Of a DNA stretch of 64,000 nucleotides, positions 9,282 to 17,820 are shown piece by piece (within the stretch, counting starts at the first letter, position 1; each line of letters begins with the position of its first letter). The translations under genes and the position numbers were made by a program. Source of the stretch: Nevskia sp. (GTDB lineage: Bacteria; Pseudomonadota; Gammaproteobacteria; Nevskiales; Nevskiaceae); NCBI GenBank assembly GCA_023229645.1, contig JALNYU010000004.1, positions 124,001 through 188,000 of the forward strand. The letters are read 5' to 3'. Under the pieces are notes generated by a model, which saw nothing but the letters and a program-made list of their open reading frames with translations, was not told the origin of the DNA and did not search any database.

Positions 9282-11026
9282 TAGACGCCCAACTTCTCCA
9301 GCACCGCAGCGGTCGTTGCCGGAATCATCTCAGCCGCCGTTGCCGCGCGGTGCTTGTATTCGAATTGCTCGGTCGCCAGTCCTTTGGCGCCAACGACAAT
9401 CCGATGCGGAATGCCGATCAAATCGGCATCCGCGAACATCGCACCCGGCCTTTGGCCGCGGTCATCGAAGGCGACGTCAATGCCGGCCGCGAGCAGCTCG
9501 GCGTACAGCGTTTCGGCGGCGGCTTTAACCGCGGCGGCGGTGTCTGTTTTATCTAGGCCCAGCGGGCAAATGATGACGCGGAACGGCGCAATCGCATCGG
9601 GCCATAAAATGCCGTTGGCGTCGTTGCGCTGCTCTATGACCGCCGCCGCCATACGCGTAACACCGATGCCGTAACACCCCATTTCCGGCGTCACCGGCTG
9701 CTGGTTTTCGTCGAGCACCGTAAGGCCCATCGCCTTTGTGTACTTGGTGCCAAGTTGAAACACGTGACCGCCTTCAATGCCACGGTAGAGCTTGATTGTG
9801 CCGTTGCCGTCCGGGGATGGATCGCCTTCTGCAATCATTCGGATATCCGCGACGGGCGGAGGATTCGGCCACCGCAAATCACGTCCCCAATTTACACCTT
9901 GACGGTGAAATCCTACTTTGTTGGCTCCACAAACAAAGTCAGACATTTTTCCAACTTCAAGATCAGCGATTACGTTTACGATAGGGCCACCTAAGCCACG
10001 CTCCAACTCCTCCTTCATAAGAAGTGGACCGATATAACCAGGTCGACATCTCAAATAGTGATTAATTTCCTCTTCGGTCGCCATCCGATAGTTCGCCAAT
10101 CCATCGACTTTCCGAATCTTCACTTCGTTGGCTTCGCGATCTCCCCGTAAAAGAAGCAGAAAGAACTTCTCGTCGGCCATTACCGCCAGCGACTTCACCG
10201 TTGAGCGAATATCCACATTGAGGAACTGCGCCACCTCCTCGCAGGTCGTCTTGCCGGGCGTCTGAACTTCGCGCATTTCCTGAGTCGGCTCAGCCCGTTC
10301 GCCCACCGGCTGTATTTCCGCCGCTTCGACATTTGCCGCGTAGCTGCCGCTATCGCTGACAGCGAGTAAATCTTCACCGGCCTGCGCTAGGATGTGGAAT
10401 TCTTCCGAGCGCGCGCCGCCGATGTTGCCGGAGTCGGCTTTAACGACGCGGAAATCAACCCCGATCCGCGTGAAGATTTTGCTGTATGCCGCGCGCATGT
10501 TTTCGTATTCGGCGGCGAGCGATTCGACATTCATGTGGAAGCTGTAGGCGTCCTTCATGATGAACTCGCGTGCGCGCATCACGCCGAAACGGGGCCGGCG
10601 CTCATCGCGAAATTTAGTTTGAATCTGGTAATAGGTGACCGGCAGCTGGCGATAGCTCCGAATGTCTTGCCGGACGTGAAAAGTAATCACTTCCTCGTGC
10701 GTCGGGCCGTAGCAGAATTCGTTCTTGTGGCGGTCTTTCAGGCGCAGCATTTCATCGCCCATCACCTGCCAACGCCCAGAAGCCTCCCAAAGTTCTTTTG
10801 GATGAATGCTCGGCATCAGCACTTCCATTGCACCGGCGCGGTTCATTTCCTCGCGAACGATGGCTTCGATTTTATGCAGAACCCGCAGGCCAATCGGCAT
10901 CCAGGTGTACAACCCGCTGCCGAGCTGGCGAATAAAGCCGCCGCGCAACATTAATTGATGCGAAACGATGGCGGCATCAGCCGGCGTTTCCTTGGACGTA
11001 TTAAGGGGAAAGCGGGAAAGGCGCAT
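9281..11026 (-). CDS. proS: Prolyl-tRNA synthetase
   Basis: Class II prolyl-tRNA synthetase of bacterial type, 581 residues. Motif 1 and 2 regions are present near the N-terminus (RQLGSGLYTWMPIGLRV, then KFRDERRPRFGVMRAREFIM). An inserted editing domain of the YbaK/INS type occupies about residues 230-390 and hydrolyses mischarged Ala-tRNAPro. Motif 3 (GCYGIGVTRMAAAVIEQ) and an anticodon-binding C-terminal domain follow. The start is supported by the usual MRLSRFPL opening. It leads the minus-strand run proS-slt-M61-plsY-birA-coaX. Confidence 0.97.
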   Translation of the reverse strand: MRLSRFPLNTSKETPADAAIVSHQLMLRGGFIRQLGSGLYTWMPIGLRVLHKIEAIVREEMNRAGAMEVLMPSIHPKELWEASGRWQVMGDEMLRLKDRHKNEFCYGPTHEEVITFHVRQDIRSYRQLPVTYYQIQTKFRDERRPRFGVMRAREFIMKDAYSFHMNVESLAAEYENMRAAYSKIFTRIGVDFRVVKADSGNIGGARSEEFHILAQAGEDLLAVSDSGSYAANVEAAEIQPVGERAEPTQEMREVQTPGKTTCEEVAQFLNVDIRSTVKSLAVMADEKFFLLLLRGDREANEVKIRKVDGLANYRMATEEEINHYLRCRPGYIGPLLMKEELERGLGGPIVNVIADLEVGKMSDFVCGANKVGFHRQGVNWGRDLRWPNPPPVADIRMIAEGDPSPDGNGTIKLYRGIEGGHVFQLGTKYTKAMGLTVLDENQQPVTPEMGCYGIGVTRMAAAVIEQRNDANGILWPDAIAPFRVIICPLGLDKTDTAAAVKAAAETLYAELLAAGIDVAFDDRGQRPGAMFADADLIGIPHRIVVGAKGLATEQFEYKHRAATAAEMIPATTAAVLEKLGV

Positions 11027-11133
11027 GGATCATCCTGAGCCGCGCCCTAAGCGCGGCGTTGTGCGTACAAATTGGGTCATCGCCTGGGCGGCGTTTTGTT
11101 TAGTTTACTGGATTCATGCGCTATACCGGGCAA

Positions 11134-11204
11134 TAAAAAAGCCGCCGCAGATTGCTCCGCGGCGACTTTTCCTGTGCTAGCCGTTTCGTCGACTTGAAAC
11201 GGCT
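11134..11204 (-). terminator. Tandem hairpins ending the secreted-protein gene
   Basis: Read on the minus strand, a first hairpin (arms 11196-11204 and 11179-11187, nine perfect pairs, eight-base loop) is followed by a second (arms about 11160-11168 and 11141-11149, nine pairs with one G-T) and then a run of six T at 11135-11140. This is a strong terminator between the secreted-protein gene and proS. Confidence 0.75.
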
Positions 11205-11242
11205 TATTCTTTGAGAACGCTCAAGCGCGCCCTCAATTCAAC

Positions 11243-12916
11243 TTAGCTGCAGCTCGGGAACCGGAACGACGCAATGCGCGTCTTCCAGTTGAAGCTGCCG
11301 TTCGACGAGCCGTATTCCTGCGTGTACCAGAACGTGCAATCGTCGATTGGGTCGACCGTCAACGTGCTGTAGTCGCCCCAGCGGTGCAAGCTGCCCGTCT
11401 GCGAGCCGGAACCGGTGATGATCGTATTTTCCGTGCTCAAGGTGCCGAGCGCGTCGGTCGGGGCGCGACCGGTATACCGAATCGACGGGAACACCGAGCT
11501 GCTGGAGGCGCTATAGCCAAGGCCGATGTTGCCAACCTTGTCCATGGCGATGCTACCCATCCAACGGTGCGTGGTATCCGGCGAGTACGTGCCTTGCTGA
11601 TACAGCGATGGGGTCTGGTTAGCTAAGCGAATTTCATACCAACGGACGCCGGTCGGCGACGTGCGCCTGTTCCCCACGCGAACCGAGTGGTTCATCAACA
11701 ACGATTGGGTGCCCGCCCGATTGCGGTAAGCCAGACGGAACATCAAACGATCCGACAATGAATCCAACTGATTCGATGTACCCGGCTGTGGAATACAGGT
11801 GCTACTGTTGCCACAGGCTGTGGTGAATGCCGGAACCGTAACGACGGTCGGGCCGGTAAATGTTGAGTTCGTAGGTGTGGCGAAATCAACATGGAAGCGC
11901 CAGACATTGATGCGCGACGAGCCAAAGCTGGTGAAGTAGTTCGGCGAACCGGCAGGCGGCGGCGTCGAGCCATCGAGATCCGACGGCAACAAACCGCCGA
12001 AGCTCGAGGATAGCTGGAAGCAGACCTGCGTTGCGGTCTGACCGGCGAGCATGCGGGCGCGGTCATAGGCGCAGGCGCGGGCGCCCTGGAAGGTGCTCGT
12101 GAAGACGTTGAAGCTGATGTAATAAGCATCGGTCCAGACGCCGACTTTCGGGTAATCGCCAAACTGCGGCAGCGTGAACGAATACAGATTGTAGGCGCCG
12201 GTGGCGTCTGAAGTCTGCGAAACGGCAACGCACTGCAGGTACGGGCTCGACGCAACAAACTGAGTCAGCACCCAGCGCGCGGCCGCTTTGTCGTAGGAAA
12301 CGATCGGGTCACCATCGTTGGTGGTCGCGCAACGATTACCGGAACCAAGATTGGCAAAAATCTGGTTGCCGCTGATCGGGCCCACCAAACGAGCGCCGCT
12401 GGCTTTATCAAAAATCACCAGCGAGGTGTTTACCCATTGCACGTATTGCGTGGCGCCAACGGCACCTGTCGTATCCGGCGGGGCCGAATTAACGTTAAAG
12501 CCGTAATCGCCCTGCCCCAAGCCGGCAAAATTGATGCCGGTGGTCGCAGCAACCAGTGGGCCGGCAAGACCAGACGGGCCGGTGATTGCAGCGGTGGAGC
12601 CTGGCGCTGGCCTCAGCGGGATCTGCGTCATTGAGGCCGGCAGCGGCAGGCGGCGAATTTCGCGTTCTTTCTCGGCTTCGTTGTTCGGCTTCGGCGTGAT
12701 GTCTTTCATCCGCTGCGATACGACCATCTTCGAAGTGGCCGTCGTCGGCTTCGTCAATACCGTCGACTGCGCTTCAGAAATCGCACCGAACTGAGCAGCG
12801 TCCGTGACCGCATCAGCAGCACCCACCGTTGCGCTCGCACCTGCGAACGCCACGATACCGGCTGCAATTGAAAATTTAGCCAGGCGCTTAACGCCTCGGC
12901 TTAGCTGTAATCGCAT
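11243..12916 (-). CDS. Secreted protein of unknown family
   Basis: A 557-residue exported protein that I do not recognise as a named family. I start it at the ATG at 12916, which has a GGGGGT ribosome site; a longer reading frame to 12994 would bury the signal peptide. The signal peptide covers about residues 1-33, with a cut after a GASATVGAA-like stretch. After a charged segment the mature part is rich in Gly, Ser, Thr, Asn and aromatic residues. It has several Cys and repeated short beta-strand-like stretches (for example PPDTTGAVG, DPIVSYDKAAARWVL), as in beta-propeller or other extracellular beta proteins. No catalytic motif is obvious. It stands alone between two terminators, so it is monocistronic. 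Confidence 0.8.
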   Translation of the reverse strand: MRLQLSRGVKRLAKFSIAAGIVAFAGASATVGAADAVTDAAQFGAISEAQSTVLTKPTTATSKMVVSQRMKDITPKPNNEAEKEREIRRLPLPASMTQIPLRPAPGSTAAITGPSGLAGPLVAATTGINFAGLGQGDYGFNVNSAPPDTTGAVGATQYVQWVNTSLVIFDKASGARLVGPISGNQIFANLGSGNRCATTNDGDPIVSYDKAAARWVLTQFVASSPYLQCVAVSQTSDATGAYNLYSFTLPQFGDYPKVGVWTDAYYISFNVFTSTFQGARACAYDRARMLAGQTATQVCFQLSSSFGGLLPSDLDGSTPPPAGSPNYFTSFGSSRINVWRFHVDFATPTNSTFTGPTVVTVPAFTTACGNSSTCIPQPGTSNQLDSLSDRLMFRLAYRNRAGTQSLLMNHSVRVGNRRTSPTGVRWYEIRLANQTPSLYQQGTYSPDTTHRWMGSIAMDKVGNIGLGYSASSSSVFPSIRYTGRAPTDALGTLSTENTIITGSGSQTGSLHRWGDYSTLTVDPIDDCTFWYTQEYGSSNGSFNWKTRIASFRFPSCS

Positions 12917-13033
12917 AAAACAACCCCCGTGTGATTGATCGCCGCAATAAAACGGCACGGGGCTTAGCATCGGTCCACATGAATTAAATGTCAAATAAGC
13001 GTTAACAAAAGATGTAAATTTACTTTAGCGGTG

Positions 13034-13081
13034 AAAAACAAAAACTTACGCCGCGAAAACTCCGTGTAACGCGGCAGTAAG
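13034..13081 (-). terminator. Rho-independent terminator of ffh
   Basis: On the minus strand, CTTAC-T-GCCGCG (13081-13070) pairs with CGCGGC-GTAAG (13055-13045), with one bulged base, and TTTTTGTTTTT follows. It lies 58 bases after the ffh stop. Confidence 0.8.
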
Positions 13082-13138
13082 ACTTAGAACTTCGACGCAT
13101 TCGTTGTGAACATTTCGCATACGCGACAAGCTAGTGCT

Positions 13139-14500
13139 TTAACGCGGCCCAAATCCCGGCGGCAGACGCCCGGCCAAGCCGCGCATCATTTTCGCCATGC
13201 CACCGCCCTGTAGTTTCTTCATCATTTCTTTGGTTTGGTCGAACTGGCGGATCAGTTTGTTGACTTCCTGCACTTCCAAGCCAGCGCCGAGCGCGATGCG
13301 GCGCTTGCGCGAAGCCTTGATCAGATCAGGGAAACGCCGCTCCTGGGCGGTCATCGAATTGATGATGGCAACTGCTCGCTTGATTTCCCGCTCCGGCTGC
13401 ACGTTCTTCATCTGCGCTTGCAGTTTGGCGCCGCCGGGTAGCTTTTCCAGCAGCGAGTCCATGCCGCCCATCGCCTGCATTTGCTGCATTTGCGCGCGGA
13501 AATCTTCGAAATCAAAGCTTTTCTTCGATTTCAGCTTATTTGCGAGTTTAGTTGCAGCCTCGGTGTCGACTTTCCGAACGGTTTCTTCGATCAAGCCGAG
13601 CATGTCACCCTGGCCAAGAATACGGGCGGCGATGCGGTCCGGGTGGAACACTTCCAGCGCGCCTGCTTTCTCGCCAACGCCGATGAACTTCACCGGCTTA
13701 CCGGTGATGTGGCGCACCGAGAGCGCCGCGCCACCGCGAGAGTCGCCATCGGTCTTGGTCAGCACGACACCGGTCAGCGGCAGACGGTCGGCGAAGGCTT
13801 TGGCGGTGTTGGCGGCATCCTGGCCGGTCATCGAGTCAACGACGAAGAGCGTTTCGATCGGATCGACCGCAGCGTGCAGTGCCGCCACTTCTTGCATCAT
13901 CGCCTCGTCGATGCCCAAGCGGCCTGCGGTATCGACGATTAGTACGTCCACATACTGCTTCTTCGCGTATTCCAGCGCCGCTTTGGCAATCGCCACCGGG
14001 TCTTGATCGCCGGTCGACGGGAAGAAATCGACGCCGACTTGACCGGCAACCAGCCGCAGCTGTTCGATTGCCGCCGGTCGATAAACGTCGCAAGACACAA
14101 CAACGACTTTCTTCTTGTCGACTTCGCGCAAGCGCAGCGCGAGCTTGCCGGTGGTGGTGGTCTTACCCGAGCCCTGCAAGCCCGCCATTAGGATCACAGC
14201 GGGGGGCTGGGTGCGTAGATTCAAAGGCTCGGCGGTGCCACCGAGCGTCGTCGTGAGCTCTTGCTGAACGATGCGCAGCAGCGCTTGGCCCGGCGTCAAA
14301 CTCTGCGTGACTTCGGTGCCAACGGCGCGGGTTTTAACGCGCTCGACGAACTCGCGCACGACCGGCAGCGCCACGTCGGCTTCGAGCAGTGCCATGCGCA
14401 GTTCGCGCCCAGCGGTGTTGACCTGGTCCTCGGTCAAACGGCCCTGGCCTCGCAGCGCGTCTAGGGTACGGGTCAGGCGGGAACTGAGATTTTCAAACAT
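13139..14500 (-). CDS. ffh: Signal recognition particle protein Ffh
   Basis: GTPase subunit of the signal recognition particle, which binds 4.5S RNA and signal sequences of nascent membrane proteins. The 453-residue product shows an N domain, then the G domain: P-loop GLQGSGKTTTTGKLA, DTAGRLGIDEAM and TKTDGDSRGGAAL. A methionine-rich M domain of about 150 residues follows, with the RNA-binding helix-turn around SRKRRIALGAG. I start at the ATG at 14500 (MFENLSS), which has an AAGAG ribosome site; an in-frame start 57 bases further out is not supported. No 4.5S RNA gene is visible nearby. It diverges from ypjD across an unusual palindrome-rich intergenic region. Confidence 0.97.
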   Translation of the reverse strand: MFENLSSRLTRTLDALRGQGRLTEDQVNTAGRELRMALLEADVALPVVREFVERVKTRAVGTEVTQSLTPGQALLRIVQQELTTTLGGTAEPLNLRTQPPAVILMAGLQGSGKTTTTGKLALRLREVDKKKVVVVSCDVYRPAAIEQLRLVAGQVGVDFFPSTGDQDPVAIAKAALEYAKKQYVDVLIVDTAGRLGIDEAMMQEVAALHAAVDPIETLFVVDSMTGQDAANTAKAFADRLPLTGVVLTKTDGDSRGGAALSVRHITGKPVKFIGVGEKAGALEVFHPDRIAARILGQGDMLGLIEETVRKVDTEAATKLANKLKSKKSFDFEDFRAQMQQMQAMGGMDSLLEKLPGGAKLQAQMKNVQPEREIKRAVAIINSMTAQERRFPDLIKASRKRRIALGAGLEVQEVNKLIRQFDQTKEMMKKLQGGGMAKMMRGLAGRLPPGFGPR

Positions 14501-14535
14501 CGTGATGACTCTTAAATTCGGACGAAAAGGGCGAA

Positions 14536-14660
14536 CGCCGGACCGCAGTCCCCGCATTCAGAGCGCGATGATATTGCAGCCGGGCGTTGCTGCGTACTTC
14601 CGGGCTCCGCCAGACGTCTCAAACTGCGGGTTTTACCGCCGCAGCGCTGCGGTCCTGGCG
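14536..14660. repeat. Palindromic element 1 in the ffh-ypjD intergenic region
   Basis: CGCC-GGACCGCAG at 14536-14548 is the inverted complement of CTGCGGTCC-T-GGCG at 14647-14660, with one inserted base. The 98 bases between carry further self-complementary pieces, including the perfect 14-base palindrome CCGCAGCGCTGCGG at 14639-14652. No open frame with a ribosome site lies here. Confidence 0.5.
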
Positions 14661-14674
14661 CCTTCGATGGTATC

Positions 14675-14769
14675 GTTATTGACCCGGCTGTTTTACATTG
14701 ATCGGCGGACACGTTGATCGCCTCGGCAAGAATCGGGTCGGGGCCTGTAGCGGCAGCCGGATCAATAAC
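14675..14769. repeat. 95-bp palindromic element 2
   Basis: Bounded by GTTATTGACCCGGCTG (14675-14690) and CAGCCGGATCAATAAC (14754-14769), an inverted repeat with 15 of 16 positions paired. It has the same length (95 bases) and the same terminal octamers, GTTATTGA and TCAATAAC, as the next element, but a different interior. Confidence 0.65.
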
Positions 14770-14786
14770 AAAATAAATGTATTTTG

Positions 14787-14881
14787 GTTATTGAGTCGGC
14801 ATCATCCACCACGTCCGCCAGGACGCAATAGGCTTCAATGGCGCACGTACGGTGTAATGGCTTGATGCCGACTCAATAACT
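14787..14881. repeat. 95-bp palindromic element 3
   Basis: Bounded by a perfect 18-base inverted repeat, GTTATTGAGTCGGCATCA (14787-14804) and its complement (14864-14881). An internal hairpin CGTCC-GCCA-GGACG sits in the loop. It begins 17 bases after the preceding element; the two facing octamers there, with AAAATA/TATTTT between, can form an alternative hairpin (14762-14794). It ends 20 bases before the ypjD start codon and so lies in its promoter or leader. Confidence 0.7.
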
Positions 14882-14901
14882 TCACACTTCCTGCGTGCGT
14901 T

Positions 14902-15687
14902 ATGTCGATCCTCTTTAGTCTCGTTGCTGCGCTGCTTTATGCCTTCGCCAGCTGGCGCGCTACGCAAGCACGCCATCGCGGCCAATCGCTGATCTTGAGC
15001 GGCGCGCTGCTGGCACACGCTGCCGCGCTGAGCCAACAGGTGCTGGCGGGCGGGAACTTGCTCATTGGCGTTGCCGAGTCGGCGTCCTTGCTGGCCTGGC
15101 TTTCGGCGCTGATGCTGTGGGTGTTCTGCCTGCGCGAGCCGCTGCAGGTGCTCGGCATCGCGCAGTACCCGATCGCCGCGATCTGTGTATTAGCGCCAAC
15201 CGTGCTGCGCGATAGCGGCGCACCGATTCCGCTTGCCGACTGGAAAATCGGTATTCACATCGTGTTTTCGCTGCTCAGCGCCGGCCTGTTAACGCTGGCA
15301 TCAATACAGGCGGTGGCAACGCAGATCCTTGATCGCATGCTGCATCGACGCCGCAATATGCGGCTGGTCATGCGGTTGCCGCCGTTGCAGACGATGGAGC
15401 GGCTGCTATTCCAGCTCATCTTCTTCGGTTTTTTCTTGCTTACGCTAACGTTACTCAGCGGGCTGCTGTTCGTACACGACTTATTCGGCCAGCATTTGGT
15501 CCACAAAACCTTTTTGTCCTTCGCCGCGTGGTTGATTTTCGGCGGCTTGCTCATCGGCCGATTACGTTATGGCTGGCGCGGACGCAGCGCGATCCGCTGG
15601 GTGATGTACGGCTACGTAACGCTGATCTTGGCGTATTTCGGCAGCAAGCTAATCCTCGAACAAATCCTAGGCCGGCACTGGACTTAA
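14902..15687 (+). CDS. ypjD: Cytochrome c assembly (CcsA)-type inner membrane protein
   Basis: Polytopic inner membrane protein of 261 residues with about eight hydrophobic helices, of the CcsA/CcmC-like family. Conserved His-containing loops (GIHIVFSLLSAGLLT and HDLFGQHLVHKTFLSFAAWLIF) match the family to which YpjD (also called CorE) belongs. The E. coli relative has been linked to cation transport together with CorB rather than to haem delivery. Here too it sits between ffh and a corB-type gene, a conserved neighbourhood, which is the main reason for the symbol. The ribosome site is weak, and a strong palindrome ends 20 bases upstream. Confidence 0.85.
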   Translation: MSILFSLVAALLYAFASWRATQARHRGQSLILSGALLAHAAALSQQVLAGGNLLIGVAESASLLAWLSALMLWVFCLREPLQVLGIAQYPIAAICVLAPTVLRDSGAPIPLADWKIGIHIVFSLLSAGLLTLASIQAVATQILDRMLHRRRNMRLVMRLPPLQTMERLLFQLIFFGFFLLTLTLLSGLLFVHDLFGQHLVHKTFLSFAAWLIFGGLLIGRLRYGWRGRSAIRWVMYGYVTLILAYFGSKLILEQILGRHWT

Positions 15688-15782
15688 ACGCGCATCAAGC
15701 AACCGCGTACGGTGCGCGTACTTGACAGGCACCCGCCCGCTTCCGTACTTAATAGGCACCTGATCCGAATTTTGATGGTTTC

Positions 15783-17072
15783 TTGAACGACATACCCTTA
15801 TCGGCGCTGTTCGCCATCCTCTTATTGCTGGTTGTGTTATCTGCGTTTTTTTCCGGGTCCGAAACCGGGTTGATGACCTTAAACCGCTACCGGCTACGCT
15901 ACGCCGCAAAGGAAGGCAATCGGGCAGCGAAGCTCGCTCAGGAGTTACTGAAGCGGCCTGATCGTCTGATCGGCCTCATATTGCTCGGCAATGTCTTCGT
16001 TAACACTTTGGCCGCGTCCGTCGCGACGCTCATCGGCCTGAAGATTGGCGGCGAGCAGGGCGTGGTTATCGCCACCGTTGCGCTCACCATTATTTTGCTG
16101 ATTTTCGGTGAAGCGACGCCGAAAACCCTGGCCGCGCTGCACCCAGAACGTGTGGCGTTGCCGGCGGCGTACGTTTTCACGATGCTGCGGGTGGTGCTGC
16201 TGCCGATCGTCTGGCTCGTCAGTTTGATTTCGAACAGCCTACTGCGGCTGATCGGTGTAACGCCCGAAGATGCCGCCCAGCATTCGTTATCGGTTGAAGA
16301 GCTGCGCTCGGTCGTTACCGAAGCGGGTGCGATGATTCCGCAGCGACATCAACGCATGCTGCTGTCGATTCTCGATCTGGAAAAGGCGACCGTCGAAGAC
16401 ATCATGATTCCGCGTAATGAGATCGTCGGCATCGACATCTCTGAACCCTGGGAAACAATCTGTGAAGTCATTGTGACCAGCAGCCATACCCGGCTACCGG
16501 TTTACAACGGTTCTATCGACGACCTCAAAGGCGTTGTCCATCTGCGCAAAGTACTGCGCTTAACGGCCACCGAGAACAATTTCAATCTAACTACGCTGTT
16601 GGAACAAGTACGGGACCCCTACTTCATTCCCGAAGGCACGCCGCTCAATCAACAGCTGCTTAATTTTCAGGATCAGCGTCGGCGCATCGGCTTCGTCATC
16701 GATGAATACGGCGACATCCAAGGTTTAGCGACGTTGGAAGACATTCTCGAAGAAGTGGTCGGCGAATTTACCTCTGACCCGGCAACGCGAGTCAAGAACG
16801 TTTACTTGGACGCAGATGGCAGCGTGCTTGCCCACGGCTCGGTCACCATCCGCAGCCTGAATCGCTCTTTGAACTGGCGCTTGCCGACCGGCGGGCCGAA
16901 GACCTTAAATGGGCTGGTCATGGAACAGTTGCAAGAACTACCCAAGCCTGGCCGCCGCCTGACAATCGGCAATTATCAGCTGGAAATTACCGATATCCGC
17001 GCGAATGCGGTTAAAACAGCACGAATCCGGCCGATTAAAGCCGGTGGGGCGCTGGATGAAACGGCGTCTTAA
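15783..17072 (+). CDS. corB: CNNM/CorB-type transporter with CBS domains
   Basis: Inner membrane protein of 429 residues of the HlyC/CorC/CNNM family (E. coli YfjD/CorB), tied to Mg2+ or Co2+ resistance and efflux. The DUF21 membrane domain (about 1-185) opens with FFSGSETGLMTLNRYRLR. Two CBS motifs follow (about 205-325: IMIPRNEIVGID and FVIDEYGDIQGLATLEDILE). A CorC_HlyC transporter-associated domain (about 340-425) ends the protein. The start is a TTG at 15783; it is the only start that keeps the first membrane helix complete, although its ribosome site is poor. ypjD ends 95 bases upstream. Confidence 0.92.
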   Translation: MNDIPLSALFAILLLLVVLSAFFSGSETGLMTLNRYRLRYAAKEGNRAAKLAQELLKRPDRLIGLILLGNVFVNTLAASVATLIGLKIGGEQGVVIATVALTIILLIFGEATPKTLAALHPERVALPAAYVFTMLRVVLLPIVWLVSLISNSLLRLIGVTPEDAAQHSLSVEELRSVVTEAGAMIPQRHQRMLLSILDLEKATVEDIMIPRNEIVGIDISEPWETICEVIVTSSHTRLPVYNGSIDDLKGVVHLRKVLRLTATENNFNLTTLLEQVRDPYFIPEGTPLNQQLLNFQDQRRRIGFVIDEYGDIQGLATLEDILEEVVGEFTSDPATRVKNVYLDADGSVLAHGSVTIRSLNRSLNWRLPTGGPKTLNGLVMEQLQELPKPGRRLTIGNYQLEITDIRANAVKTARIRPIKAGGALDETAS

Positions 17073-17214
17073 ACCCACCAAGCGCTTACTCAGGCAACGG
17101 TTGCACCGCTACAACCGCAGACTCGTGCCGCATGACGGCAGTGTCATTGAAAATAAACGCAGCTCGGTATACTGACTTGAACAGGGACTATCGAACCGCT
17201 TACAGAGCACACTT

Positions 17215-17808
17215 ATGTCGTCACTCCGCTGGCTACCCATCGCCGTCGTCATCCTTGTCTACGGACTCTGGAACTTCAAACAAGCGCTCATGCCACAGGG
17301 AATTTCAGTTGCTAACGCCGCTGAAGCGGTAAACGCGCCGAGTGCGCCAGCCTTCACGCATACCGCGGCTGCCGATTGGCTGAACTCCAAACCTTTGGCT
17401 TGGGGCGAGTTAAAAGGCAAGGTCGTGCTAGTGGACTTCTGGACCTTTGATTGCTGGAACTGCTATCGCTCGTTTCCGTGGCTGAAAGCCACTGAAGATA
17501 AATTCGCTGGCAAAGGCCTGCAGGTGTTGGGCGTACACACGCCGGAACTGCCGCAGGAATACATCCGCGACAACGTTGTCCGTAAAGTCGGCGAATTTGG
17601 CCTGAAGTTTCCAGTGATGATCGATAACGATTATTCGTACTGGAAAGCGTTTGGCAATCGTTACTGGCCCGCGTTTTACTTGGTGGATAAACAAGGCAAG
17701 GTGCGCGCTGCCTACTTTGGCGAAACCCATCCGGGCGACTTGAACGCGCAAAATATCGAAGCGACGATCGCGAAGCTGCTCGCAGAAAACGGCAACGGCA
17801 AAACTTAA
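17215..17808 (+). CDS. Thioredoxin-like thiol-disulfide protein
   Basis: Membrane-anchored or exported thioredoxin-fold protein of 197 residues. An N-terminal hydrophobic segment (about 5-22) acts as signal anchor or signal peptide. The redox motif CWNC sits in FWTFDCWNCYRSFPWL, near residue 77-85. The stretches VLGVHTPE, PVMIDNDYSYWKAFGNRYWP and YLVDKQGKVRAAYFGE match the TlpA/DipZ-like redoxin group, whose members usually have a C-x-x-C and a cis-proline after RYW. A periplasmic role in disulfide reduction or exchange is likely; the partner is unknown. It is convergent with radA, 12 bases apart. Confidence 0.88.
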   Translation: MSSLRWLPIAVVILVYGLWNFKQALMPQGISVANAAEAVNAPSAPAFTHTAAADWLNSKPLAWGELKGKVVLVDFWTFDCWNCYRSFPWLKATEDKFAGKGLQVLGVHTPELPQEYIRDNVVRKVGEFGLKFPVMIDNDYSYWKAFGNRYWPAFYLVDKQGKVRAAYFGETHPGDLNAQNIEATIAKLLAENGNGKT

Positions 17809-17820
17809 GCGGCTGCCTCG

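Noticed and set aside
13197..14006. A 269-codon plus-strand frame opposite ffh
   Set aside because: Shadow of ffh with Cys/Ser-rich sequence and no ribosome site; ffh itself is certain.
14675..14881. Integron attC sites
   Set aside because: attC sites run from RYYYAAC to GTTRRRY. These elements run the other way (GTT to AAC), no integrase is present, and the flanking genes are core genes.
14902..15687. Haem exporter CcmC or CcsA proper
   Set aside because: Length and position between ffh and corB match YpjD, and no other ccm genes are nearby.
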